Part shown: positions 40,125 to 48,720 of the stretch, piece by piece | Position numbering within the stretch: position 1 is the first letter of the stretch | Layout of the letters: the number at the start of each line of letters is the position of its first letter | Origin: RGDT01 sp964630925 | GTDB taxonomy: Bacteria > Planctomycetota > Planctomycetia > Gemmatales > Gemmataceae | Assembly (NCBI GenBank): GCA_964630925.1 | Contig: CAZVZK010000015.1 | Location: 1 to 64,000, forward strand | DNA: 64,000 nucleotides | Direction of reading: 5' to 3' | The notes under the pieces: model-generated | What the model was told of the DNA's origin: nothing | What the model saw: only the letters and a program-made list of their open reading frames with translations | The model's database searches: none | Position numbers and translations under genes: made by a program

Positions 40125-40449
40125 CTGGGACGTGGACACGCTTCGCCTCGAGGGGGATTGGGGCAGCAAGGGGTATTGAATGGCGGGGGCGGTCCGGAGG
40201 CCAGGGGCGGGGGGGGCGATCCATTGCTCCCTGTGATCCATGCGCGTCACCGAGGTCGCCGAGGCGGCTCCAACAGCCTGCCACTCCCCACCCCGAACAG
40301 CCGGGGGCTCAAGGGCCATCGGCCCGGGGCGTTCCCGGCCGGCGTCAACGGCGTGTCGAACCGACAGCCGTCGCCGCTCGTCGTCCGGGCTCCGGGCGGG
40401 CCGGGGCGTCGGCCGCGTCGGCCCCCGGAGCTCGCGTGCCCGAACGCCC
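40125..40449. other. intergenic region with GC hairpins, no gene seen
   Basis: Between the PQQ-propeller stop and the oxidoreductase start. It holds GGGCC-ATC-GGCCC (40312-40324) and other GC-rich inverted repeats that may end the propeller transcript, then an unremarkable leader. No frame here has the look of a real gene. Confidence 0.5.
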
Positions 40450-41721
40450 TCACCGCTTCGTGTTGAATGCGGTCAACTTGCCGAGGCGGTCCTTGAGGTA
40501 GAGGCTGCCGTTGGCGAGGCAGGCGTGCGGCCACGCATGCGCCGCCGAGAGGCGTGTGCGCGACGCCAGCTCGGTGTAGGCGTCCGGGGATCGCCCGGCG
40601 GTCTCGACGAGCGCCAGCCGGCCCATCCCGCCCCAGACGATCAGGCGTTTGTCCGAGGTCAGGATGCAGGAGCCGGGGTCGGCGAATGCGCCGCCCTCCC
40701 AGAGCTGCTTGCCCGTCTTCCAGTCGAGGCAATGCACCTTCTGCCACGCCCAGTAGACGTGATCGCCGTGGATCACCGGGGTGCAGGCCTTCGAGTAGTG
40801 CTTCGCCTCCCAGTCCTTCTTGATGCCGCCCTCGGTGACGGTGAACCGGGCGATGCGGCCGATGTTGTAGCCCGACGTGACGAGGACGCTCTGGCCCGAC
40901 ACCGCTGGCCCGGCGATGTTGTTGGCGAACTCCGTGGCCCACGGCGTGGACGCCAGCGTCTTGCCCTCGTTGCCCCGGTCGAGCCGGATGACCACCAGGT
41001 CGCGCAACGTAAGGACGACGACGCACGGGATCTTGCCCACGGTCATGAGCGCCATCGCGCCGGTATGGCCGGCGAGCCCCTTGTACTCCGACGCCCACAG
41101 GCGTTTGCCCGTCTTCGTGTCGAACGCCATGACGGTGCCGTCGGCGCCGCCGACCTCGACGAGGAGCGAGGTGTAGTAGGTGTGCGGGGCGCAGGTGTAG
41201 CCGTAATCGCGCTGCTGGCCGCCGGTGCCGACCTTGGGGCGGCGCGGCATCTTGTAGGTGTCGTAGAGGTTGAGGCCCCAGACGTGCTTGCCGTCCTCGT
41301 ACTTCCAGGCGTTGAGGGCGCCGTCGTTGTTCAGGGTGTAGACGTGGCCGAGGCTGTGGTTGAAGTCGGGGGTGGCGGTGGGGCCGCCGTAGAAGACCGT
41401 GTCGCCGACGTGGTGCCGGCCGTACTTCGGGGCGTCGTAGCTGGCCCGCCAGACGATCTTGCCCGTGGCCGGGTCGATGCGGACGACGGTGTCCTTGCCC
41501 TTGCTCCAGCCGAGGGTATAGAACTTGTCGGCGGCGAAGAAGATGGGGGAGGTGCAGCCCTCGCCCACGTCGATCGTCCAGCGTGGCCTGTCGGCGAGCC
41601 AGGACTTGCCGTCCCAGCCGGACGCCTCGGCGCTGGAGCCGTCGCGTGCGGGGCCACGCCAGTGCGGCCAGTCGGCGGCGCAGAGGGCGAGGGCGGCGGC
41701 GGCGAGGATGGTGCGTGTCAT
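40450..41721 (-). CDS. secreted PQQ-like beta-propeller protein
   Basis: 423 residues. A signal peptide (TRTILAAAALALCAAD) is followed by WPHWRGPARDG, the usual planctomycete opening of this family. Propeller blades carry the AxDxxTGKxxW pattern: RIDPATGKIVW, AFDTKTGKRLW, LDWKTGKQLWEG. No PQQ-enzyme catalytic residues are recognisable, so a binding or scaffold role outside the cytoplasm is more likely than dehydrogenase activity. Its start is only 38 bases from the divergent gene at 41760, so the two share a promoter region. Confidence 0.88.
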   Translation of the reverse strand: MTRTILAAAALALCAADWPHWRGPARDGSSAEASGWDGKSWLADRPRWTIDVGEGCTSPIFFAADKFYTLGWSKGKDTVVRIDPATGKIVWRASYDAPKYGRHHVGDTVFYGGPTATPDFNHSLGHVYTLNNDGALNAWKYEDGKHVWGLNLYDTYKMPRRPKVGTGGQQRDYGYTCAPHTYYTSLLVEVGGADGTVMAFDTKTGKRLWASEYKGLAGHTGAMALMTVGKIPCVVVLTLRDLVVIRLDRGNEGKTLASTPWATEFANNIAGPAVSGQSVLVTSGYNIGRIARFTVTEGGIKKDWEAKHYSKACTPVIHGDHVYWAWQKVHCLDWKTGKQLWEGGAFADPGSCILTSDKRLIVWGGMGRLALVETAGRSPDAYTELASRTRLSAAHAWPHACLANGSLYLKDRLGKLTAFNTKR

Positions 41722-41759
41722 GTCTTGCCCCTCGGGACGGGATCGGGGATAGTGTAGGC

Positions 41760-42716
41760 ATGAGCGGGCTCTTGTTCGGCATCTTCCCCGGCAGCGTCAA
41801 CGCCTCTGGCACCGGCCTCACCGCCGGCCCGCCCGATGACCCCGCACGCATCGAGCAGGCGCTGGCGGCCCTCCGCCCCGCCGGGCCGTTCCTCGTCCGC
41901 GCCTACGCCCACTACCTGGGCGAGGGCCGCGTCGGCACAGTCGCCCCGCCGGAGCCACTGCATCTCATCCACGGCGCCCGCAAGCTCGACCTCGTCCTGT
42001 GCTACCGCCCCGCCGTCGAGCAGACGGACGATTGGGACGCCTTCGTCCGCCGCACGGTCCGCGGGTACGGCCCGGCGCTGGGCTCGCTCCAGATCGCGGA
42101 GGAGCCGAACAACGCCGACGCCGGCACCGGCGGCGACGGCGCCTCGCCGGGCGTGCGTGCCGCCGTCATCGCCGGCGTGATCGCCGGCCACGACGAGGCG
42201 CGGAGGCTGGGGCTGACGGTGAGCGTCGGATTCAACGCCGCCGTGACGCTGCGCGACGATGACGGATTCTGGACCGACCTGGGCCGCCGGGCGACGCCGG
42301 CATTCCTAGCGGCGCTGGGGCACGTCGGCTTCGACTTCTTCCCCGACGTGTGGCGGCCCGTGCCGCCGGACCGCCTGGAGGCCCGCGTCGAGGAGATGCT
42401 GCGTGAGTTCCGGTGCAAGCATCTCGCAGACGCGGGCATCCCGCCCACGGTGCCGATGCACGTCAGCGAGAACGGCTGGGCGACGGGGCCGGGCAAGAGC
42501 CCCGAGCGCCAGGCCGAGGTGATCGAGACGGCCGTACGGACGGTGCATCGCCTGCGCGGGGAGCTGAACATCCGGGCCTACGAGCTGTTCCACCTCCGCG
42601 ACGCCGACAGCGCGGAGCCTGGGCCGTTCCACCAACTGGGCGTGATGCGCGATGACTACATGCCGAAGCCGGCGTTCGAGGCGTATCGGAGGCTGGTGGC
42701 GGAGCTGTCCCAGTAG
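41760..42716 (+). CDS. TIM-barrel glycoside hydrolase-like protein (clan GH-A style)
   Basis: 318 residues from ATG 41760, no signal peptide. The sequence has alternating strand/helix character and two well-placed acidic motifs: LQIAEEPNNAD (Glu114/Glu115 before Pro, as in the NEP acid/base motif) and HVSENGW (Glu237, as in the strand-7 nucleophile of clan GH-A enzymes). The spacing of about 120 residues fits. The substrate is unknown and the call rests on motif geometry only. It is divergent from the PQQ-propeller gene. Confidence 0.65.
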   Translation: MSGLLFGIFPGSVNASGTGLTAGPPDDPARIEQALAALRPAGPFLVRAYAHYLGEGRVGTVAPPEPLHLIHGARKLDLVLCYRPAVEQTDDWDAFVRRTVRGYGPALGSLQIAEEPNNADAGTGGDGASPGVRAAVIAGVIAGHDEARRLGLTVSVGFNAAVTLRDDDGFWTDLGRRATPAFLAALGHVGFDFFPDVWRPVPPDRLEARVEEMLREFRCKHLADAGIPPTVPMHVSENGWATGPGKSPERQAEVIETAVRTVHRLRGELNIRAYELFHLRDADSAEPGPFHQLGVMRDDYMPKPAFEAYRRLVAELSQ

Positions 42717-42784
42717 CCGTTCAGACGGGGGTGGCAATTGGACGGAAGTAGACACGGAGGTGTGGCCGGTGGGTGCGAATTGCA

Positions 42785-42888
42785 TTGCATTGCACACCCC
42801 CAGACAACCCCCTGCAATGCAACTTTCTGACGGTTTGTGCGTTTCAGGGGCAGTGAGGTCGGCGGCATCCGCGGCGTGGCCGCCGACC
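42785..42888 (+). terminator. two hairpins downstream of the GH-like gene
   Basis: TTGCATTGCA (42785-42794) pairs with TGCAATGCAA (42813-42822) and is followed by CTTTCTG, an AT-rich hairpin unusual for this DNA. GGTCGGCGGC (42857-42866) pairs perfectly with GCCGCCGACC (42879-42888). Together they fill most of the 242-base gap before the next gene, which holds nothing else I can support. Confidence 0.45.
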
Positions 42889-42958
42889 GCGTCTCATTCT
42901 GTCCAGCTCCAGAGACCGCGTGAGCGGCTACCTGTCGTCGAGCGATCACGAGGGCGAC

Positions 42959-43279
42959 ATGCGTTGTCATCGGTGCGGGCAGGTCTTCAGCCTTGAGGTT
43001 GATCCCGGGGACGACGACCCGTGGGATCCGGCGCCGCCTGACCTGCGGCCCGGGGAGGGGCTCGTCACCGTCACCTGGGCCGGGCTCGTCCTCCTGTTGA
43101 TGGGGCTCTTCTGTGGGGGCGTCCTCCTTGCGTTCTTGCTGCCGCTGGCTGCGGCCTGTATCTTCGCCTTCTACTATTTGCGGGACTGGGTCTTCGTCCG
43201 ACCCCGCAAGGACGGCATGGGGCGAGGAGACTGCCCCCGATGCGGCGCGGGCAACACCGTCTGGCCCTGGTCCATTTGA
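42959..43279 (+). CDS. small double zinc-ribbon membrane protein
   Basis: ATG 42959 (GAGGG 5 bases upstream) is preferred over an in-frame GTG at 42920. The product of 106 residues starts MRCHRCGQVF, a split zinc ribbon whose partner CPRCGAGN lies at the C-terminus. Between them are two close membrane helices. So the two half-sites may meet across a hairpin in the membrane. Function unknown. It ends 21 bases before the SUKH-like gene. Confidence 0.7.
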   Translation: MRCHRCGQVFSLEVDPGDDDPWDPAPPDLRPGEGLVTVTWAGLVLLLMGLFCGGVLLAFLLPLAAACIFAFYYLRDWVFVRPRKDGMGRGDCPRCGAGNTVWPWSI

Positions 43280-43300
43280 TCACGCACACGAGGGGGCAAC

Positions 43301-43909
43301 ATGAGACCCGACGACATCACCTGGGCCGGGCCACCCATCCATGACGAGGCCCTGTTCGCCGCCCTGCCGGCGGACCTCGCCGTCCTCCTCCGCGCCGTCA
43401 ACGGCTTCATCCTCTTCAACGGCGGGCTGCACGTCCGCGGCGCGTGCCACGGCCCGCCGTGGCACTCGCTGCGCCACGCCTGGCACGGCAAGGCCGCCTT
43501 CCACCGCCTGTACTCGGAGCTGCGGCCCGAGGACGTCCCCTTCGCCGAGGATTGCCGCGGCGATCAATTCCTCCTGCGCGAGGGCCGCGTCATCCGCCTC
43601 GCGGCGGAGACCGGTGAGGTCGAGGCCCTCGGCGTGGATCTGGCCGGCTTCCTCGCGGCGGCGGAGGGCGACGACGAGGACGACCTGCTTTCGATACGCG
43701 TCCTGCGGGCGTTCCAGGCCGACGGCGGCAGCCTGGAGCCGGGGCATCTGATCTCGGCCTACCCGCCGTTCTGCACGAAGGAGGCCGAGGACGGCGTCAC
43801 CCTCGCCGCGGTCCCGGCGGAGGAGCGGTACGCCTTCCTCGCCGACCTCGCCGCCCAGGTGCGCGCCGTCGGCGACGGGGGCACCATCGACGTCGAGGTC
43901 ACCGAGTGA
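43301..43909 (+). CDS. SMI1/KNR4 (SUKH)-like protein
   Basis: 202 residues. LPADLAVLLRAVNGFILFNGGL and the later FAEDCRGDQFLLREGRVIRL resemble the SUKH fold, known from immunity proteins of contact-dependent and polymorphic toxins. No toxin gene is recognisable next to it. It may instead be a housekeeping SUKH protein. AGGGGG lies just upstream of the ATG. Confidence 0.65.
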   Translation: MRPDDITWAGPPIHDEALFAALPADLAVLLRAVNGFILFNGGLHVRGACHGPPWHSLRHAWHGKAAFHRLYSELRPEDVPFAEDCRGDQFLLREGRVIRLAAETGEVEALGVDLAGFLAAAEGDDEDDLLSIRVLRAFQADGGSLEPGHLISAYPPFCTKEAEDGVTLAAVPAEERYAFLADLAAQVRAVGDGGTIDVEVTE

Positions 43910-43915
43910 GGCGGC

Positions 43916-45610
43916 TCACTCCTTCGCCTCATGCACCACCTTGCCGCCCACGACGGTCAGCAACACCTTCGTCGCCTTCACGTCATCGACGGGGCACTTG
44001 AGGATGTCGCGGTCGATGATGATGAGGTCGCCGAGCTTCCCCACCTCCAGGCTGCCCTTGATCTTCTCCTCGTGGCAGATGTAGGCGTTGTGGATCGTGT
44101 ACATCCGCAGCGCCTGCTCGCGCGTCAGCTTCTCGTCGGGCACCAGCGCCGCGCCCCGCTCCGTCTTGCGTGTCAACGCCGTCCACATGCCCAGCCACGG
44201 GCACCACGGGTTCGTCGAGTCGATGCCGTCGAAACGCAGCATGTGGTCGCTGCCGCCGCCGACGACGGTGTACTCCAGCCACGAGCGGTACGGTTGGAAC
44301 CAGCGGATGCGCGCCTCCGGCAGCACCTTCGCCAGCGTCACGCCGTCCTTGTACAGCCACGCCGGCTGCACGTCGGCCACCACGCCCAGCTCCTTGCACC
44401 GCTCCAGGTTCCGCTTCGACGGGAAGTTGGCGTGCGTGATGCACGGACGCACGTCACGCACCTTCTTGACGCGGTCCGCGTGCTCGTAGGCGTCGATCAG
44501 CACGTCCATCGCGCCCTCGCCGGCGCAGTGGGCCGTCGGCTGCCAGCCGCGCTTGACGGCGGCGGTGACGGCGTCCTTGAGCGCCTCGGGCTTGATGAAC
44601 AGCAGCCCGCGGTAGTCCTTCTCGGTGATCTGGTACGTCGGGCCGGGCGGCCACGGCTGGCGCATGTAGGCGGTGCCGTTGAGCATGCCGCCGTCGAGGA
44701 ACATCTTCAGCGGGCCGATGCGCACCCAGTCGTCGCCCTTGCCGGTCGGGCCGCCCTCCTCCTCCAACTGCTTCAGACGCTTCTCCAGCTCCTCCGCGTT
44801 GCTGGACGCGCTGAAGCCACGCGAGCAGTTGACGCGCAACGTCAGCTCGCCCTCCTTGGCCAGTGAGCGGTACAGGTCGAGGTTCGACTTCGAGCCGTTG
44901 CGGTCGGCGACGCTGGTGAGGCCGCGCTCGTTGTACAGGCGGAAGAGCTTCTTCACGCCGGCGCGGAGGTCCTTGGCCGAGACCTTGTCGCCCTCGCGCG
45001 GCACGCCCTTGAGCAGGCCGTAGGCGTTGCGGATCATGCCGGTCGGCTCGCCGGTCCCCGGGTCCTTGACGACCATGCCCGTCGAGGGCGATTTGGTATC
45101 CCTGGTGATCTTCGAGATTTCGAGTGCCCTGGAGTTGACCATGCCGGCGGGCCCGGCGTGGAAGAGGACGGGGTGCTTGGGGGCGGCGGCGTCCAGCTCG
45201 GCCTTCGTCGGGAAGCGGCCCTCGTCGAGGCGCGTGGGGAAGGTGTAGCGGAGGACGATCCACCGGCCCTCGGGGAGGTCGGCGGCGCGTTCCCTGATGA
45301 AGGCGAACGCCTCCTTGAGCGAGCGCAGGACGGGGGGCGGGTCGGCCAGCTCGGTCGTGACGACGCCGACGGGGTGGACGTGCGAGTCGTACAGGCCGGG
45401 CAGGACGGTCTTGCCCTTGGCGTCGATGACGCGCGTCTTCGGCCCCTTGTGCTTGAGGACCGTGGCGTCGTCGCCGACGGCGGTGATCTTGCCGTCGGCA
45501 ACGGCAACGGCCCGTGCGGTGGAGAACTTGGCGTCCACGGTGACGACGTGGGCATTGTGGACGATGAGGTCGGCGGGGGCGGCGAGGAGGGAGAGGAGGA
45601 GGATGGACAT
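43916..45610 (-). CDS. amidohydrolase family 3 (YtcJ-like) metal-dependent hydrolase
   Basis: 564 residues from ATG 45610. A short hydrophobic start (SILLLSLLAAPAD) may be a signal peptide. It has the composite amidohydrolase layout: a beta-sandwich from both ends around a TIM barrel. Metal ligands include the YDSHVHP motif, with later His in QPTAHCAGEG and ITHANFP. The C-terminus ends with the usual GKLGDLIIIDRD and VGGKVVHE. The family hydrolyses amides and related bonds; substrate unknown. A 5' segment of this gene is duplicated at 48098-48467. It lies 13 bases after the LRR gene, likely one operon. Confidence 0.9.
   Translation of the reverse strand: MSILLLSLLAAPADLIVHNAHVVTVDAKFSTARAVAVADGKITAVGDDATVLKHKGPKTRVIDAKGKTVLPGLYDSHVHPVGVVTTELADPPPVLRSLKEAFAFIRERAADLPEGRWIVLRYTFPTRLDEGRFPTKAELDAAAPKHPVLFHAGPAGMVNSRALEISKITRDTKSPSTGMVVKDPGTGEPTGMIRNAYGLLKGVPREGDKVSAKDLRAGVKKLFRLYNERGLTSVADRNGSKSNLDLYRSLAKEGELTLRVNCSRGFSASSNAEELEKRLKQLEEEGGPTGKGDDWVRIGPLKMFLDGGMLNGTAYMRQPWPPGPTYQITEKDYRGLLFIKPEALKDAVTAAVKRGWQPTAHCAGEGAMDVLIDAYEHADRVKKVRDVRPCITHANFPSKRNLERCKELGVVADVQPAWLYKDGVTLAKVLPEARIRWFQPYRSWLEYTVVGGGSDHMLRFDGIDSTNPWCPWLGMWTALTRKTERGAALVPDEKLTREQALRMYTIHNAYICHEEKIKGSLEVGKLGDLIIIDRDILKCPVDDVKATKVLLTVVGGKVVHEAKE
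45187..45553. repeat. direct repeat, copy A (intact amidohydrolase 5' region)
   Basis: Nearly identical to 48098-48467 in the same orientation. The first 230 bases differ at only a few sites, the last 130 at clearly more. The pair flanks the LRR gene and the DUF4365 unit. Confidence 0.85.
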
Positions 45611-45623
45611 TCGGGGAGCCCCT

Positions 45624-47174
45624 TCAGATGCGGACAATGTCGCCAAAACGGGCGCGGAAGGCCTCTTCCATTCCGTCGAGGCGGTTGTGGCGGAGATGCA
45701 GCTCAGTCAACGTAGCAGGCCAGTCGGCACGCAGCAGCGCCTCGCCACCGGCCGGGCCGATATCGCAACCATAGAGCAACAGCTTTCGGAGGCGTGGGAA
45801 CCGGCCGGCGAGCGAGGCGGCCCCGAGGTCACCGAGCGCGTTTTCGTGGAACTTCAGCACCTCGATCCGCGAGAGATGGGGGGAGGCAGCCAGCGCCGCG
45901 GCTCCTTCAGTGCCGATCCGATTCCGCCCCAGATTGAGCCGCCGGACGCCGGCGAGCCCCGGCCAACGTGCCAGGGCGATTGCCCCTTCATCCCCGATGT
46001 CCTGACAGTCGAGAGACAGCTCGTCCATCCCCTTGACCGCGGGCGAGGATGTCAGAGCCGTCGCACCCGCAGGGCCAAGGCGGTCGTCCCAAGGGAAACT
46101 GAGATGGAGCGTGCGGAGCCGGCCGAGGTGCGCGGAAGAGGCGAGTGCGGTGATGCCGGCTACGGTCAGTGACATGTGATCGAGGCGGAGCGAACGGAGG
46201 CCGGCGAGGCGTGGGCAGTCGGCGAGGGCGATGACGCCATCCTCCGTAACCGGGTTCAAGCTGAGATCGAGGCTTTCCAGGCCTGCGAGCCAGGTGCTGT
46301 CGCACAGGCGCACGATGTCGGCCGCCCCGAGCCCCGCTTCACGCAGGCCCAACGAGAGGAGCCGCTGGAAACGCGTCCGGGAAAGGATCGCGAGCAGACC
46401 CCCGGAATCGTCGGGGGCGGTTTTCCCGATATCAAGAGTCCGGAGGCGCTCCGAGAGTGACGAGGCGGCCAAGCACTCGACGCCCTCGCTCCTGACCCTG
46501 TTGTCGTAGACAATGAGCGACTCAAGCCGGGGGAGACGGGCGGATTCCGCGAGGGCCTTGAGGCCGGCCGCCTCGATCAGATTCGCAGCCAAGTTCAGCT
46601 CGCGAAGGCCGCGGAAGTGGGTCGAGGCGGCGATCATCGCCGCCTGCTCGGGCGTCAACCCCTGATACCGGAGGTCGAGCCCGGTCAAGCGTTCGGCCAC
46701 GGGTGATTCAACGACCCGTTCGAAGGGCAGCGGGCCCGCGGCCTCAAGGCCGTCGGGGCGAAGATCATATCCGGGATCTCCAACTCCTTCGGTTAGCATG
46801 AGCCGGGCTGAACGGATCGGGTGGCGAAACCCCAGGCCGCCTCTGATGTATGTCTCGGCGGTGCACTCCACCGCATCGACGAGGCCGCGGACGAACGGGC
46901 CCGCCGGCCGCAACAGATCCAGCGTGATCCCCTCTGGCAGCTCACGGGCCCAGGCGTTCCGATGCCGTGCAAGCAGGATGTGCTCCCTGTCCTCCAGCTC
47001 CCACCGCCGCTCGTCGTCCTCCGGCATCCTCCCCAACGCGATCTGTACGCGGATAAAATCGGCCCGCTCCGGGTCACCGTTCTCGTCCAGCCAGTCGGCC
47101 ATCACCAGGCGCGGCGTGTCGTCGTCTGGGTTGGCGATGATGTCGTCGAGGATCGCCTCGCGCACGCCGCTCAT
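45624..47174 (-). CDS. TIGR02996-LRR protein
   Basis: 516 residues. The N-terminus is a textbook repeat-companion domain (ILDDIIANPDDDTPRLVMAD then WLDENGDPERADFIRVQIAL). LRRs cover about 160-500 with regular spacing (LRELNLAANLIEAAGLKALA). It differs from the 32.6-37.3 kb trio in both N-terminus and ending (AFRARFGDIVRI). Probably a cytoplasmic protein-binding protein. Upstream of the amidohydrolase in the same direction. Confidence 0.88.
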   Translation of the reverse strand: MSGVREAILDDIIANPDDDTPRLVMADWLDENGDPERADFIRVQIALGRMPEDDERRWELEDREHILLARHRNAWARELPEGITLDLLRPAGPFVRGLVDAVECTAETYIRGGLGFRHPIRSARLMLTEGVGDPGYDLRPDGLEAAGPLPFERVVESPVAERLTGLDLRYQGLTPEQAAMIAASTHFRGLRELNLAANLIEAAGLKALAESARLPRLESLIVYDNRVRSEGVECLAASSLSERLRTLDIGKTAPDDSGGLLAILSRTRFQRLLSLGLREAGLGAADIVRLCDSTWLAGLESLDLSLNPVTEDGVIALADCPRLAGLRSLRLDHMSLTVAGITALASSAHLGRLRTLHLSFPWDDRLGPAGATALTSSPAVKGMDELSLDCQDIGDEGAIALARWPGLAGVRRLNLGRNRIGTEGAAALAASPHLSRIEVLKFHENALGDLGAASLAGRFPRLRKLLLYGCDIGPAGGEALLRADWPATLTELHLRHNRLDGMEEAFRARFGDIVRI

Positions 47175-47196
47175 GGCATCCTCCCACCCGGCCCGG

Positions 47197-47535
47197 TCAA
47201 GGCTGCCGCACGCCGCCGTCCGCGACGGCGTGGGCGGCGCCGTTCTTCTGCGCCAGCCCCAGCATCTCTTCGAGGATGGCGAGGGGCCGACGGTTCTCGA
47301 TCACGGCCAGCGAGCCGAGCATCTCCTCCAACCGCATCCCGTAGTCGCTGGCCCGCTCCGACGCCGGGAGGATCTGGATCATCGGCTCGCCGTCGTCCGC
47401 CTTCGGCCCCTCGAAGACGAGGAGCTGCGGGCGCGGGTACGGCTTCGGAGCCCAGCCATGATCCTTGAGGTAGTCCGTGACCTGGGCCACGGTCAACTGA
47501 TACAGGCGCGGATCGATCCAGGCGGAATGATTCAT
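47197..47535 (-). CDS. small protein of unknown function, coupled to the DUF4365 gene
   Basis: 112 residues; soluble, no known domain. It starts MNHSAWIDPRLYQLTVAQV and has a strand-rich middle (PQLLVFEGPKADDGEPMIQI) and helical end. Its ATG overlaps the inferred stop of the DUF4365 gene (ATGA), so the two are made together. It could be an accessory or antitoxin-like partner, but this rests on gene arrangement alone. Confidence 0.7.
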   Translation of the reverse strand: MNHSAWIDPRLYQLTVAQVTDYLKDHGWAPKPYPRPQLLVFEGPKADDGEPMIQILPASERASDYGMRLEEMLGSLAVIENRRPLAILEEMLGLAQKNGAAHAVADGGVRQP

Positions 47536-48037
47536 GGGTATTCGCCCCTTCGTATCCTGCCCATGAGGTGGGTAAGCGCTTCCATCGTGAATCGGTCCGT
47601 GAGTGGGACCTCAACGCGATGGTCTTCTTGTTCTTCGTAGGCGGCCTGCCCAGGAGCGACATCCAGTACGCCTGACCCCGAAGCAAGAGCCCCCTTCCCC
47701 CCAGATCCGTCCAGGTGGCCTCATCCTCGGGCAGCAGGAGGAGGACGAGCATACGCGGGGCACCCGCGCCCGGATCGCGGAGCATCTCGTACGCCGACAC
47801 ATCCAGATCATACAGGATCTCCGACGACGTCACCGTCGCTGTCGTGCTCGATTTGGCCTGGATGTCGATCCGATGGCCGGTCTCGGCGTAGCGGCCTCCG
47901 TACTCCCGAATGGCATGGACCGTCACGTCGATGCCGTAGTCGAAATCGCGTATGCCGCAGCTCATGCCGCACCGGCCCGCGATGGCCTGGATGAAGGCGC
48001 GTGACAAGGACTCCTGACGGTGTGACTTGATCAGCAC
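47532..48037 (-). CDS. DUF4365 protein, PD-(D/E)xK-like fold (frameshift near 3' end)
   Basis: GTG 48037 with GGAGG 10 bases upstream. The conserved core reads FDYGIDVTVHAI and HRIDIQAKSS, as in DUF4365, where the Asp and the QxK arrangement suggest a nuclease-type fold. After KNKKT the frame breaks near 47608. One extra base there gives VEVPLTDRFTMEALTHLMGR and a TGA at 47534-47532 that overlaps the next ATG. Without it the frame continues antisense-like through the small gene. The corrected end is used; total length would be about 168 residues. Could be a defence-type nuclease; activity is not shown. Confidence 0.72.
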
Positions 48038-48097
48038 GCCTTCGGCCTCCGCTTGCCCATCGCGAATGATACCAGAGTCGGGCCGGCTGGCTCAATC

Positions 48098-48467
48098 GCC
48101 GCGTCCAGCTCGGCCCTCGTCGGGAAGCGGCCCTCGTCGAGGCGCGTGGGGAAGGTGTAGCGCAGGACGATCCACCGGCCCTCGGGGAGGTCGGCGGCGC
48201 GTTCCCTGATGAAGGCGAACGCCTCCTTGAGCGAGCGCAGGACGGGGGGCGGGTCGGCCAGCTCGGTCGTGACGACGCCGACGGGGTGGACGTGCGAGTC
48301 GTACAGGCCGGGCAGGACGGTCTTGCCCCCGGCGTCGATGACGCGCGTCCTCGGCCCCCTGTGCTTGAGGGCGGCGTCATCAGCGCCGATCGCGATGATC
48401 TTGCCGTCGGCGACGGCGACGGCGCGGGCGGTGGTGAACCTGGCGTCCACGGTGACGAAGCGGGCGC
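48098..48467 (-). pseudogene. truncated amidohydrolase duplicate (direct repeat, copy B)
   Basis: Encodes VTVDARFTTARAVAVADGK through FPTRAELDAA, matching residues near 25-145 of the intact amidohydrolase almost exactly. It lacks the start, the signal peptide and the rest of the barrel. It is fused in frame at its 5' side to an LRR fragment and at the 3' side to unrelated sequence before the DUF4365 start. Not expected to give an active enzyme. Confidence 0.88.
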
Positions 48468-48720
48468 GGAAAGCCTCTCGCAGCATATCGAGTTTGTTCC
48501 CCCACAACCCGAGGATCTTCTGGCTCACCGGCCACGCCGCGTTCAGGATCGCCTCGCCGCCGACACGGCCGACGCCACATGAATTCAACCTGAGATGACG
48601 CAGGCGCGGGGAGCTCCTCGACGCCGCGGCCAGTGTCCTCGCTCCCTCATCGCCCAGCGCCCAGCCGCCAAGATCGAGGGAGCGGAGGTGTGGCCAACCC
48701 CTCGCCTGCTTGTCACGCCA
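48468..48720 (-). pseudogene. C-terminal fragment of a TIGR02996-LRR gene
   Basis: In frame with the amidohydrolase fragment: HLRSLDLGGWALGDEGARTL, then LRHLRLNSCGVG and LREAFRARF. This is the same ending type as the intact LRR gene at 45624 (MEEAFRARFG). It abuts the DUF1501 stop. The join AFRARF-VTVDA shows that about 80 bases between an LRR gene and its downstream amidohydrolase were deleted. Confidence 0.8.

Noticed and set aside
43301..43909. SUKH-like gene as immunity gene of a polymorphic toxin
   Set aside because: No toxin or secretion-associated gene is next to it, so that role is not claimed.
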